This document shows, piece by piece, positions 38,717-50,518 of a stretch of 64,000 nt of DNA. The stretch is from Tyto alba. Its lineage: Eukaryota > Chordata > Aves > Strigiformes > Tytonidae. The DNA lies in contig NW_024881296.1 in the NCBI RefSeq assembly GCF_018691265.1, positions 2,187,779-2,251,778 on the forward strand, read 5' to 3'. Position numbers and translations under genes: made by a program. The notes beneath the pieces are model-generated. The model ran no database searches and was not told the origin of the DNA. It saw only the letters and a list, made by a program, of their open reading frames with translations. The first letter of the stretch is position 1, and every line of letters begins with the position of its first letter.

Positions 38717-40159
38717 AAGATTATTTTGTTGATTAGGTGGTACTCTTTGATTTATGTGTTGGGGAAGGAGAAGCATTTACTATGCAATGGCTGTGCTGCC
38801 CAGGCAGCTGAAGTGGGATTGGACCCCGGGGGGCTTTAGTGGTTCCCCCATGGAGCTGAAAGGATGGATCACATGGAAGCAGGGCTCACTTGTGGATTCA
38901 GGAGGTCGCACGTTCCAGTGTGAAGAGAAGAAGCCGTGAGGATTTGTGACAGTGACATGATTCACGTCTTCCTAAAGTAGGGAAGTGGCAGGTAGAGGGA
39001 GAACAAGGCAGCAGGAGGAGAGAGCAACAACAAGAGAAATCATTTAGAAAATAACTGGTTGAGCAAAATATGTAAATATTTATATCTCCATGCACATATT
39101 TATACATATATATGTATATACATATATATATATATATTCATATTAATCCAGGGACAAATCAACAAATGATGTAAAGTTGCTGAGCTACATTGACACCAAA
39201 TGGCACAAATTTCCTTTGCCCAGAGATCTGGACTGTTCCTGGGACGGAAAGGGTTAGAAATGGGAGCAGGGATATAGATCAATGACTCAGATTAGAATCA
39301 GGCCCAGCTTCAAAAGTCCTCAATGACAAAGCACAGCAGGGGCAGTGCAAAGGGTATGCAATAATACAGCTAATCGGATAAATTTAGTACCCACCTCACT
39401 GAAAGGTGGCACCCTGTGTGGATAGGAAGCCAAGATTTAAGGGAGAGGGCTTGCACAGCACAGTATTATTGGTATCAATCGATCAGTGGGCAAGATGTGA
39501 ACAACGTGACATCAGCAGCAATGCACAGCCAGTGAATCAGCAGACGGAAAGGGGCAGCAGGTGAGCAGCAGCAGAGAAAAACATTCAGGTTACCTGGAAT
39601 AAGTCACTGAGAGTGTTTTTGTAACACTGAACTCGAGAGAGATGAGCAGTACAGCAGGATTTGCGAAGCCCCAGTGGCACAGCAATGCTCATTTCCCTCA
39701 CTCTGAAACTGCAGGAAAAAAAAACCTGGAATGTATGAATGTCAGCAAACCCTGGAGAAAAAGCAAACGAGCATTTACTTGTTGTTTAAGTAAAAAGAAA
39801 AAAAACCAAACCAAAACAAAACACTTTTCATGCTAAGGTCAGAGAGTTTTTTCCCCCCTCAAGACATAGGACATATTTTATACTACACCAGAAACATCAT
39901 TTAAGGAAAATCCTGTCTTCCTGCAGATGAAGTGTCACAAAGTGAAAAATGGCAAATTCCTGCAGATTTATCCACCAATAAACACAGACACACCCATTCC
40001 TTCACAGCTCGCAAATCTCATCAACGAATGTTGACCAACCTCCAGTTACTCTAGATAAGTTGCATACAGGTTAAGTCAGACACAGGTAGGTTAAACAGAG
40101 TGCAAGAGGGAGGCAGATCCACTAATGAAGCAGAGTGAACAGGTATAAATTCACTTCCC
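38717..40159. other. Gene-free sequence with an AT microsatellite
   Basis: No gene recognised. Sequence just after the RTE-like block (38717-38960) could be more of the same insertion but shows no recognisable protein. The 39141-39660 stretch is unique and of unknown nature. Confidence 0.5.
39094..39138. repeat. AT-rich (TA/CATA) microsatellite
   Basis: Alternating TATA/CATA/GTATA units, ending in a pure (AT)n run at about 39121-39137. The short Tyr/Ile-rich open frame crossing it is an artefact. Confidence 0.9.
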
Positions 40160-40400
40160 GTTCCCTTTGAACTATCTGAATGGGAACAGCCCTAAATATT
40201 ACAAGTATTACATTTCACTATTCAATAAAGTTGTGCTGAATAGAATTATCACCTTGAAATTACAGGGTAAAACTCCCTATACAAAAACAGATTAAAGACA
40301 AATTAGACTGTGGGCCAGGTCACTATGATTGTTAATTAGTGATAATGGAAATACAATTAGCATAATGAGTTCCAATTACTGTATATGGAGAAATATGAGC
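40160..40400. other. Candidate conserved non-coding element with homeodomain-type site cluster
   Basis: Four ATTA-type sites fall within about 80 bases: AAATTAG near 40299, TTAATTAG at 40332-40339, CAATTAG at 40354-40360 and CCAATTA at 40372-40378. The flanks are non-repetitive and non-coding. The cluster is what developmental enhancers often show. Whether this one is conserved or active cannot be seen from one sequence. Confidence 0.3.
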
Positions 40401-43400
40401 ATACTGCTTTCATAAATCTTGGTTCCTGGAAAAATAAAATGCATCTGGTTTAACAAAGCATGCCCTTCTCCTTTGCAAAAAGCTTCCTGGTAAATATCTT
40501 TTTATGAAGCTAAACCTTTCTTTTGATGGGTTGAGATTTGGAAAAAAAAAAAAAAAAGAAAGCGACAGAATGGATTTACCCTGTCTGATAGCTGAAGAGT
40601 TTTGTATTAGCTTGGCTTCTGCTTTAGGCTTCCTAGAAAATCTTACCATCTGTTTCTTCAATCCTGGGTTAAACAACAAAAGACAAAATCATAGACCATT
40701 ACATCAAATGCACTTATTGTCTTTGAAATATCTAGAGTTTCCCCCTCTTTTCTTTTTCTCCTTCTGATAAGCTGTAAAATTGGAAAGCCAATTATATTCA
40801 GATATTTACACTATTTGGAATGGCTTTTCAAAACCTCATGCAAAAACAAGTTGATGAAAGACAACGGCTTTCCAAATAGCAACAGCAGCATGTCCAATGG
40901 TTACTTCACGAGGAATTCTTTTATTTATTTCCATAGCAGTTTGACACCTTTGCTAGAGTAGGCGCAATCAGGCTGGATTTAGCATATCACTCATTGGTAA
41001 ATCAAAAAAGTGGGGATTAAAATTATGAATTTACAAATGCTGTGGATTGGAGTGCTAATGGAAATAAAGTCTTAGCAAAGCCCTACAAGACCTGCAAGCT
41101 TGACTCCATGCCTCTATTCAAACAAGCTGGTGTTAACTATACTGTTAGATAGCCAATTATGAAGCTACTCACTGTTTCCATGTGTTACAGTGGATTCCGG
41201 GGTAATACGGAAAAGGATTCAAGAACAAGAGAAATTCCAGGCACACGTAAGGACTAGATGTTAGCGACATTAGGTCCCTTCCCTTTGAACAGATCCTCCA
41301 GCATTCTTATTGGAGGGGAAGCAGGCAAAAAGCTGTGTAAGACCCAAAAGTCACAGACAGGTAAAGCGGAGGGGACATGAGTTGCCCAGCTGGTCACTCT
41401 GAACCTCTAAGATATTGGGGAGCATTCATTAAGGAAAACTATAAAAACAATAATGAGAATGGAGAGTAGAAGGAAGACAGGGACTGCTTAATTACAGGTC
41501 TTCCTTACATCTGCTAAACTGCAGACAGCAGACTGCTTACATTTTCATTACGTCAACAACATGATAATTACCTCTAGGTGTAAATGAACTGTCTTCTCTC
41601 ACAATCACCATGATACTTTGCAGCTATATGGAAGAACCAACTCAAAACACATCCATATTGACAGTCTCATGTGAAACCACCCCAGTATCACGTAACTTCA
41701 GCACAGTCTCAATCCCTTAAAGGTTAATGAAACATGTATTTTGCCACAGCACACAAGGATGAAGACAACGTAGGTAAGGATCTGCCCTGGTAATTTACTG
41801 AGACTGTCGCAGCTCTGCAGAGCATGAAGACTTGTCCTGGTGATGGGACTGCTACCTGATGAGAACTTATTTGCTTCACAGATTGAGTATTCTCTGTACA
41901 GATAGTTCTAAGTAAGATCCAACTTCTCTGATTTTAGCCCTCTAAAAAAAAACCCCAAACACTTCAGAATGCCATGCAGCCTGGTCCTGAACTTTGCAAG
42001 GATACTTGATGGCTCATACGAATGTTGTCACCATAGCATTTCTGTGCTTTCAGGTTGCTATTTTAAAGACTTAGGAAAGTACACAGAGCAAGCGAGTTAA
42101 AAGAACAGCTGACAGCTAAGAGAAGTGGCCTGTGGAAGAAATAATGAGTGAACACGTCACTAAAGATTGTATCTTGACACATATGCACAAGTCTGAATTC
42201 AGTGTATACAGGCAATCATGATTCTCACATTACCTCACTTTGCCACCTCAGCAAAGGCCTTTAAGGGTTGTTGCACGCTTGGCTATATTCATCTGTGAAA
42301 TGAAGATATCTCAAACAAGATCACTCCGATAGGCACAGTATCTAAGCACAATAAGAGGCATTCCCAGTGATAACAAAACTTACAAGATAAGTGAATGAGT
42401 CAGACCAAGGGAGAAAACGAGAAGGAGACTGAGGTGCCAAGACAAAATAATACCTTCCCTCTGAGCACACACAGGTGCCAGTACATTATCTGACCACAAA
42501 CCTTGCCCACTGACACGCAACACAATTAAGGCAATAAAAACGCTTTATTGGGAGGATGCAAACACAATCTTGCTGATTAGAGAAGACACTGGTTTGCACC
42601 TTTTCCTGATAGTGATAACCCTTTGGTGGAAGGGAAAGGTTCAGAGGGACAACTGACCCCGTGCCAGTCAGAGCTGTCAGGCAGACACCAGCAGAGCCCA
42701 CTCACGCCCGTGTTAAATCTAATGCATCTCCACGTTATTTTGAATTTATGGCATCATCCCTCAGAGCACAGGCAAGTATTTCCACAAATGAATGATCTCA
42801 ATCAGAAAAGCAGTCCTGTGGCAAGGGATACATATGGCCATCACTCCCAAGAACAGCTGTCAAGCACTAGCCCTGCCCACTTCCCACTGTGTAACGTCCA
42901 TGGTTGCTCAGTCAAGCGAATGACTATAAGCCCACACACGTCCAATCTGAACTGAAAGTTATTAGCAAAAACTTGTTTTCCTTAAGACTTTTCAGTCTAA
43001 CAGGGAGAAATAATACACCTGGGTGGCAAGTGAATCTAAACGGCTTTTGTTACAGTCTAAAATCTCTCCGCATGGAAATAAAAAAGCTCACTGGAAAGAT
43101 GAGGGCTAGACCCCCACCCTCTCTTTCCAAAGCATGCTGTTCAATTTAGCATGTGCTTCACTGAATAAATAACAATCCCAGCCATGATGCTCTCCCTCCA
43201 ATATGCTTAAGTACTGATAGATTGCATTGCTCTGTACTAAGTCTGTCTGGAACTTGTGACATTCGCCCAGTGATTTGGTAAATGAACTTGGAATATTTGA
43301 CCCGTGCAGCTGAGATTACACCTTATTTAGACTGAATGGACAAGATCCTTTGTAGTACCCAAAAAACCTGACAGATACGGCTAACCTTTTCAGCCAGCTC

Positions 43401-45545
43401 CTCTGGGTGTTTAGCTATGAGGAAAGCGACACTCCATGATGATTACTGAATCTCAAATCTCTTCTGCATATACACATATAACTACATACTCTGCAGGAAT
43501 CTGTGATACAGGCAAGTTGGCCACTGAAGGACCTTCTCCCAGACTGCTTTCTGATTTATGTAGACCTGCCACAGAGTGAATGATACAAGTAAAATAAATC
43601 TGTTTAGGACTTAAAAGACATGAAACTTGACAGACATTCAAAGTAAGTCATATACAGCTATTTCATGTTTTATCTCTTCCTGTGCTGTATCTCAAAAATG
43701 AGATTAGCTAATGTGGTCAGGGGGCAGTGGGAGGGATAAGTGGGTGCAGGGTTTGGACACAGTCTCCTACCCCTCACCTCCGATCCTCTGCTCCAGCAAT
43801 ACATTTTTCACTATGCTTTGATCTTGGCTGACATTTTTAACTTAGTAACATTCTCCAAGACAATCTCAGTGCAAGAAATACCTCTTAGCAATTGTCCTGT
43901 TTTGGGTTTTTGAGATACATTTCTGTATCTCAACAGGGCAATCGTGATGTTATTTCTCAAGCTTAAATGGAAGTCAAGACATTGATGACTTGCCCCATCT
44001 TACCAACTACCTGAATGCAGAGAATTTGCTGGAAAAATATTTAAAATACACTTACTAAACATTTGAGAGATCTCCTACACTGATAGGGGGTGCCCAGTCA
44101 GTATCAGTGAGATGGCAGCAGAAAAATTCTGGATCAAGTCTTCAGGACTTTCACAGTTCTCCAGTAACCCTATTTTTTTTTCCTCTCTCCCACAGATACA
44201 CATGTATCATCCTCCCAAATCTATCATGCAAAAAAAAATCAGAAACAACCCTTGTTCTATGACTCAAGAGTATTAAAAGACAGCTTTTGCTTTCTTCTGT
44301 TGAGAAGTTTGTGGTGCCTAGTCTTTCCTAGTAAATAATATAGTTAAGGGCTCTGAATTAGTAATCTCTCTTGCACGCTTAATTGTTCTACAGGAAAGTT
44401 AACATCTCCTTGATTTCTGAGTGGCAGTACTGAACCCTCCCAGGCTATGCTACGCACAAGGGCTGGTGGAGGTGAAGAGGCAGCTAGAAGAGCAGTGTGG
44501 CAGCAGGCTACAAGCAGTACAATTTGCAGCTAGTGAGTGTCAAGGTTTCTATCACATCATTAAACTTGGGTATAGCGATCATCAGCGATATCTTCCATTT
44601 GTAATAATCCATCTGGGCTATAAATGGTCCATAATGTGGTTGAATTAGCACCACTAAACTTCCTGAGTTTAGTATGTTATACCTCAACATTAATGCTGAC
44701 TTCTGACTTGGTGAAGATTTTGTATTCAACAGATTTTGGTACCAGCAATGATTAAAGTGCTATAGATACTGGTTACCATTCCCAGTAAGTTGCTTCATAT
44801 CACAGCTTAAGACCAAGTGGACTTACACATCCTGTAGCTATGTGGGAGATGATGTTAAGGGCAAAGGTATTCTCATATTTTACTAGTTTAACTTATTTTG
44901 TCCCTGTTTCTCATGAATTAGAAATCCACTGAGTGGAAGAATATCTTCCAAAATGAAATATGGAGCATGATTTGTTCAAATTCCTATTCTTTCAAATGCT
45001 AATTCATGTGAAAACATCAAAAACTCTTCACATGGATTTGTTCGGCTTTTTTTTTTTTTTTCTTTTTGAGACCAGTATAATGCTATACTGCTGCAGCATC
45101 TATGTGTATATTTCTGTGTACACTTGACACACCTGACTATGAAGTTCAATTATGAATTACATGTCAACAAAAAGGACGGTGGAGGAGATATTTTTGAAAG
45201 TTAGTGGCCTTCAATGTAGTCCCACAAAACTGCCCACAGGTATTACACGGATGCTGGCATATACAAATTCGCAAATGCAAAGTAATCTCTTCTGAAGCCT
45301 TGACTACAAAATAAAGCTTCCCTTTCTCCTATCTCCCTTCTCTTTTTCCAAGCTTTTTTCTCCCTCTTCTTTCCTCAGAAGGGAACAGAAACAGAAGGAA
45401 AAATCAGCTGCAGCAGCAAGAGTAACATCGTATCTCCTTCTTACCCAGAGCAAGCTCCCCTTGGGATGAGGCCAGCACTGCTTTCCATAGAGAAATGTAA
45501 TTCTCTAAGTGTCAAAATCTTACTCCGTAATTCCTAGGTTTGGCT
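40401..45545. other. Gene-free unique sequence
   Basis: No supported gene. Simple tracts: A15 near 40541-40556 and T18 near 45044-45061. The interval 40900-41180 is non-repetitive and ATTA-rich and is a second candidate regulatory stretch. Open frames do not exceed 110 codons and have no recognisable domain. Confidence 0.5.
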
Positions 45546-45720
45546 GCATCCTGTTTTGGGTTTGGTATTTGTTTGTTTTTGTTTGTTTGTTTGTTGTTTT
45601 TTTTTTTTTTTGTTTGTTTGTTTGTTTTTTTGTTTGTTTGTTTGTTTGTTTGTTTTGTTGTTGTTGTTTTGGGTTTTTTTGTTGTTTGGTTGTTTGGTTG
45701 GTTTCTTTTGTTTTTATAAT
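45546..45720. repeat. (TTTG)n-rich simple repeat
   Basis: About 170 bases made almost wholly of TTTG, GTT and T runs on the + strand, with decay to GGTTTT variants at the 3' end. The Phe/Cys/Leu/Val-rich open frames on the + strand and Lys/Thr/Asn/Gln-rich frames on the minus strand are artefacts of this tract. Confidence 0.95.
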
Positions 45721-46989
45721 AGAGCATATTTTTTACTTCACAAATATTGTTGATGTCTGTGGAAGAGGCTCTTTATGTTTTGTTTTTCTGATGCTGTGGA
45801 TGTACATCAAACATCATAGTGAAAGAAGCCATCCATGAGGTACACTCCACCGTAGATAGATTATGTAAATATTTTTAATGATCTACCAAGCAAATAACAA
45901 ATTTAAGAGAAATATAATTATCTTTAAACTCTGTGCATTGTAAATGTTTGCTTTTAATCCTTTATGTAACCTTATTAAAAATTTCAAGATGGATATATTC
46001 TCCCACTGAATCTGACAAACATCTGGTTTACAATAGAGTCATGTGATGAAATTCCATCCAGAATCACATTTGCTCTTCAGCATGTTTTCTCCCAATATCA
46101 TTCATAACACAGAACTTCTGTGTTTTGTCTGGGATATAAGACAGTACAATGGTATGTTTTTTATTAGGAATAATGCAGTCCTCTTCCTTATAGAATTTAA
46201 ATCTGCTACCTATGGGTAGGTATAGTCAAATATATTGATAGTCTCCCTTGTGGGTCCTGCTGACACTTGGGTTTAATTGTAGTGAACTTTGAATTCCTAT
46301 CTTAAGGTCAGTTATTAACTATTGATGGATTTTCCTTTTCTCCATTTAATGCTAAAGTATTCATACTAACCAAGATAGATGGGAACGCTGAAGAAATTTT
46401 TCAAAGTCATCACCGTGCAAGATACCCTTACACTCTTCCTATGTGACAAACGGAGAGCCCTTTTCTAAAAGTGGCGATCACTCATGTTCAGCTTAAAAAG
46501 GAAAACACAACACAATAGTGCGCTGCTGACCCCTCGCCATTTTTTTTCCTCTTGGTACTATCTTCCTAGAAACAAAAGGTCCTACATGCTGCTGTTAGGA
46601 GAAAAGAAAATAAAATTTCCTCAGGCACAACCTTGGATACCAACCTTGAAACCAAATGGGGTCAGAATGCAAAGGAGCAACCAACGGCACCACGCACCAC
46701 CCAGCAGGGCTGACAAACAACTCTGCTCCTTTGGGCTTCCCAGAAGGAAAAAGAGTGCCCCTTAGAGATTTATAAACACATACATAATAAATGGGAGGCT
46801 GAAGTTTAAACTGTTATGAAGCATTCTCTACTCCGCTTCCGAAGTCCTCTGTGATTTAAAGAGCTGACATTTACTGTGTGCAGGCCTATTATTCAGAATG
46901 ACTGTTTGTGTATAGACAATATTTTAAAATGGCTTGCTGTAGATGAAAAATTCTTATTAAGTCAGAAAAACAGTTTAAGTAGGTAACAC
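45721..46989. other. Gene-free unique sequence
   Basis: No supported gene. The 46760-46985 stretch is non-repetitive and AT-rich and resembles a conserved non-coding element in texture only. A 93-codon open frame at 46484-46765 has no recognisable domain. Confidence 0.5.
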
Positions 46990-47145
46990 TCTCCCAGTTT
47001 AGACTGCTATAAGTCTCGCTGACCCGAGGCAGGGAAGGCGCAGGGGCAGGCGAGCCGCGTTAGCGAGTGGGGGGATCGTGGGTCCAGCCCTGGGGGTGCT
47101 CGGCCAACGCACAAATGGCACCAGCCAAGGCCGCGGTCACCTCCC
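46990..47145. other. Small CpG-rich patch
   Basis: About 12 CpGs in some 150 bases (clusters such as GAGCCGCGTTAGCGAG and GGCCGCGGTC), in sequence that is otherwise AT-rich and CpG-poor. It lies about 580 bases left of the solo LTR. It is too short for a classical CpG island. There is no open frame with recognisable protein, so it may be a regulatory element or a transcription-start remnant. Confidence 0.45.
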
Positions 47146-47718
47146 TGTCTCCCATTAAGCAATGAACACAAAGAGGTTCAGTGCCACTGTTACGCATCTA
47201 AACCTGCCTCTTCCACATAAGCTTTGACAAGTGCTGGCGCTATGAAATGTTTGCCTCCTCCTGAAGCCAGCAGTACAACTCACACTGATATCGTCTGTGG
47301 TCCTTAAAAGCATTCGAGTAACCAACGCTTGGCAGCAGCCAGCCAAGCAAAGCCCTGGGACTCACCAGCCAGCCTGGACATACCTTTTCTCTCACCACGT
47401 TAGTAGGCTGTCCGTGCCCAGCTTTCTCCAACCTGTTGCCTTGTCACAGTCCTGGTGGCAATCAAGCAGGACATATTTCTGAGGTGTCCTCCCTGCACTG
47501 AGCCTACTGCTGCAAGGGCCAGAAATCTTCCAGGAACCACTGGACATTCTTCCAGCAAAACAAATGGCTAAACAGAACTATAGGATACACACAGAGTTTT
47601 GATTTTACATTGTAATAATTACAAAATACTCCTAGCAGACTTGATACCTTGCCTCTGTACAATGTACCAGTGGATCTCAAAGTACCTTTCAAAGCACATT
47701 CACACAGTTGTGCTTTTC

Positions 47719-47723
47719 GTCAG
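47719..47723. repeat. Target-site duplication, left copy
   Basis: GTCAG directly before the LTR start; matched exactly by 48796-48800. A 5-bp duplication is typical of ERVL-like integrations. Confidence 0.8.
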
Positions 47724-47911
47724 TGTCGTGGCTTGAGCTTGGTCAGCAGCCAACCACCACGCAGCCACACTCTCTCCCTTCTCTTCCGGCAATAAGAAGG
47801 GACAGAGAGCCAGGCTTGGGGTTCGAGATAGGACTGGGATGGGGAAAAAAATCCCCCTTTATGGTCACAAGCAAAAGGCAGACTCATTAGGGGAAGAGAA
47901 AAGAACATATA

Positions 47912-47917
47912 TTTATT
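47912..47917 (-). terminator. LTR polyadenylation signal
   Basis: AATAAA on the minus strand, about 190 bases before the 3' end of the LTR in that orientation. This would leave a U5 of roughly 170 bases. It sets the LTR orientation. There is no evidence on whether it is still used. Confidence 0.55.
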
Positions 47918-48133
47918 ACAGACACTAACAACATGTAACAGAGTAGGACAGTGAGAAGCATTGCCACATCTTGAGAACACCTTCCCCCCACCCCTCCCTT
48001 CTTCCCGGGCTCAGCTCTGCTCCCGATATCTCTACCTCCTCCCCCAGTGGCGCAGGGGCAGGGAATGGGGGGTGCAGGCAGTGCTGCCACTTCTGCCATC
48101 TTTGGTGGGGGGAGCTTCTGGAACTTGTTCCTC

Positions 48134-48338
48134 CTGCTCCAGCGTGGTTCCCCTCTCACAGCAGACAATCCTCCACAAACTTTCTCCGACATGAGTCCCT
48201 CCCACGGGTCACAGCGTTCCCCACACTGCTCCATCATGGGTCACTAACTTCCTTCAACTGGATTCTCTCCCACGGCTGCAGCCCTTCCCGAGCTGCTCCA
48301 GCGTGGGACTCCCCCACATGCTGCAATCCTCCCAGCAC
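48134..48338 (-). repeat. Degenerate tandem units inside the LTR
   Basis: Four units of roughly 45-65 bases start with forms of (CTG)CTCC..C.TG.G at about 48134, 48181, 48226 and 48292 on the + strand, each followed by a CTC(T/C)CAC and GCAG..CCT-type half. Unit number is known to vary in this kind of LTR, so the array may differ between copies. Confidence 0.65.
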
Positions 48339-48630
48339 TGAATTACAGCAGCAGGGCTGCCTTTTCCCATGAGACCCTGGCCTTCTTCGGGCACAGAACC
48401 TTGATCAACTGAGCAGGAACAACAGGCCACAAATCAATGTCTGCTCCACCGTAGATCTTCATGGGTGGCAGGGGGGGGCCGCCCTGCCGTCTCCCCACAG
48501 GATACAGGGGGGTCTCTGCTCCGGCACACCTCCCCCCTCCTTTCTTCCTCCGTTCCTCCCCTGACCTTGGTGTTCATGCAGCTGCAGCAACTCCTCCTCA
48601 CAAGTCCGACTGCCCGTCACCACGTCCCTT

Positions 48631-48638
48631 CTTAAATA
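48631..48638 (-). promoter_or_regulatory. LTR TATA-like box
   Basis: TATTTAAG on the minus strand, about 157 bases after the start of the LTR in that orientation. If it is the promoter, U3 is short and the transcribed part before the poly-A signal is long (about 700 bases). The role is inferred from position and sequence only. Confidence 0.4.
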
Positions 48639-48795
48639 CGTTATCGCAGAGGCACAGCTGATGGGCTTGGTTTTCCAAACAGAAGTGGAGCTGACTTGGA
48701 GCTGGGGGAGCTTCGAGAAGCTCCTCACAGGGGGCCGTCCCTATAGCCCCCTCCCCTGCTACCAAAAAACTGTACCACTCACTCAACCCAGGACA

Positions 48796-48800
48796 GTCAG
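48796..48800. repeat. Target-site duplication, right copy
   Basis: GTCAG directly after the LTR end, identical to 47719-47723. The sequence continues TCAG, so slippage around the repeat cannot be excluded, but the TG..CA ends place the junction here. Confidence 0.8.
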
Positions 48801-49732
48801 TCAGCTCACCACTTGCATACCATCCAGACCTGAAAGTAGAGTCTTTTATTTTGTATGTACATTTTTCAGATATTTTTTACAACAGAGAAATTCACACATA
48901 ACTGAGGAACAACAAAAACAGTGATACCTGACCATACCACTACTGACAAGACTGGCTACATCTCTTCAGCATGTAAATCATTCTATTCAGAAGACCCCAT
49001 TGCACATTATTTTACTGTCATTGCATTTGACAATAACGCCCAGTTCAGAGAGTATTTAAAATGTAATATACAGATCTGGTTAAATACAGCTGGACTTAGA
49101 TTTTTCAGGGTGGTGTATACTGATCTGGTAGAGAAAATCATCCTTCTTGAAGTTTGTGTACTAAAATATACACTTTGATCTTGACATCTTCTGTGAGACC
49201 TAAGTGTAGATTTTAATAGGGGGGTTACAAAGAGCAGACTTTGACCCTGAACTTAATATTCAGGCTTCTATGACAAGATTTTTAGAGGCAAGAAGTACTG
49301 CCATTGTCCACTGACATCAACTGAAAGACAAAGCTATCACACTTCTGAAAGATCAGCACACGAGGATACAAAATGGATGCAGTGAACATGAACCCAATTT
49401 TGGACATACAAGAACCCGATTTTGAACCAGCACTTGGCTGCAAGAGTGATTCAGCATACTAAGCTACCTGCATGCTTTACAAGGAACAGCTCCACCACCT
49501 ATATTGCGTGGCCATCAGTCCCCTCCCTTGCATGTTTTGGCCCAACCTATCCACCATTCCTTTGTCCAACTTTCTGGCAAGGAATAGGTATTTTCATAGA
49601 TCAAGGACCATTCTCAATAGGCAGCCTCCATGCAAGCATCTTAATTTTGAAGGCAAAAGTGCATAACGATTTGCAAGTGAGCAGCTCTGTGCCCAAGAGC
49701 CTCGATGCCATGTTTAATTTCCTAATAAACAG

Positions 49733-49763
<31 letters not shown>
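49733..49763. repeat. (AT)n microsatellite
   Basis: Nearly pure AT dinucleotide run of about 31 bases with one C near the left end. It gives Tyr/Ile repeats in crossing open frames. Confidence 0.95.
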
Positions 49764-49766
<3 letters not shown>

Positions 49767-49973
49767 CTGAAGAGGTTGGTACGCCCTGGATACAACAGGA
49801 AGACCTATGGAAAAAGCAAAATTATAATAAATGGGTTTCTGGCAACCAGATTAATCCTCTCTTTTCTTGGATTTCTTGTACTGCAGAACAAAAGTCCAAA
49901 TAAAAACCCCAAGCTACCATTTTATAAGCAACCACAGAAAAATTCTTAACAATTAGAACAGGAAAAAAAATAC

Positions 49974-50015
49974 AGCCAAACAGCAACTCCTAATAGCCAA
50001 ACTGTGACTCCTAAT
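49974..50015. repeat. 21-bp tandem duplication
   Basis: Two adjacent 21-bp units both begin AGCCAAAC and end ACTCCTAAT, with a few differences between. It is a local slippage-type duplication in unique sequence. Confidence 0.85.
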
Positions 50016-50472
50016 ATATTCTTCTGTGAATGGGCTGAAATGACTAATCAGCAGCAGCTGATCAAGAAGTAATTGAATCTTAGCTAAGGCCTGTGAAAAA
50101 TCAGCAAAGACAAAAAGTAAAGAAAAGCAGACAAATGTTACAAGCTTTATCCTTCTATCCAAGAATTTCAAATTAGAAATGGAAAAATATTTGCTTTCTC
50201 CCCTTTATTAATCACACGCTTTGATATGCACTATTTCTAAATACTATCTATGAAATATTAGTACTTCAAAACAGATTTAGTAGGTTTTAGCAGTTTCTAC
50301 TGAATAGATAATTTATGAGAACTTTTAGTTTCTTTAATTAAAAGTGTGGAATATAATACTAATTGTGCATCAAGAAACAGTGTATTACCCAAGCGTTGGC
50401 AGTCATTCCTATAAAACACATAGCTCTTAATCATCTGGTTCAGGCATTTTTCCTATTTGCAAAGTCTGCATC

Positions 50473-50476
<4 letters not shown>

Positions 50477-50514
<38 letters not shown>
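50477..50514. repeat. T38 homopolymer
   Basis: Uninterrupted run of 38 T, the longest homopolymer in the window. No poly-A-tailed insertion on the minus strand could be recognised next to it. Confidence 0.95.

Positions 50515-50518
<4 letters not shown>

Larger units (their letters stand above)
47724..48795 (-). mobile_element. Solo LTR of an avian endogenous retrovirus (ERVL-like)
   Basis: A 1072-bp unit begins TGTCGTGG and ends CCAGGACA on the + strand, so both ends obey the TG..CA rule, with inverted ends close to TGTCCTGG. Exact 5-bp direct repeats flank it. The body matches my memory of a common avian LTR type: TGCTCCAGCGTGGG-type internal units, the ACCTTGGTGT block near 48564 and the TTAAATA..TTATCGCAGAGGC block near 48633-48652. 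An AATAAA (47912-47917) and a TATTTAAG box (48631-48638) both read on the minus strand, giving the orientation. No internal viral region is present, so the provirus was lost by LTR-LTR recombination. The exact duplication shows a younger age than the CR1 fragments. Open frames inside it are not genes. Confidence 0.88.

Noticed and set aside
45509..45838. Phe/Cys-rich 109-codon frame resembling a membrane protein
   Set aside because: Its hydrophobic run is the translation of the (TTTG)n simple repeat.
47887..48247. Overlapping open frames around 47887-48728
   Set aside because: They lie inside the solo LTR, which is non-coding; GC-rich repeat units keep frames open by chance.
49422..49949. 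175-codon open frame on the + strand
   Set aside because: It runs through an (AT)n microsatellite that supplies Tyr/Ile repeats, and it has no recognisable domain.
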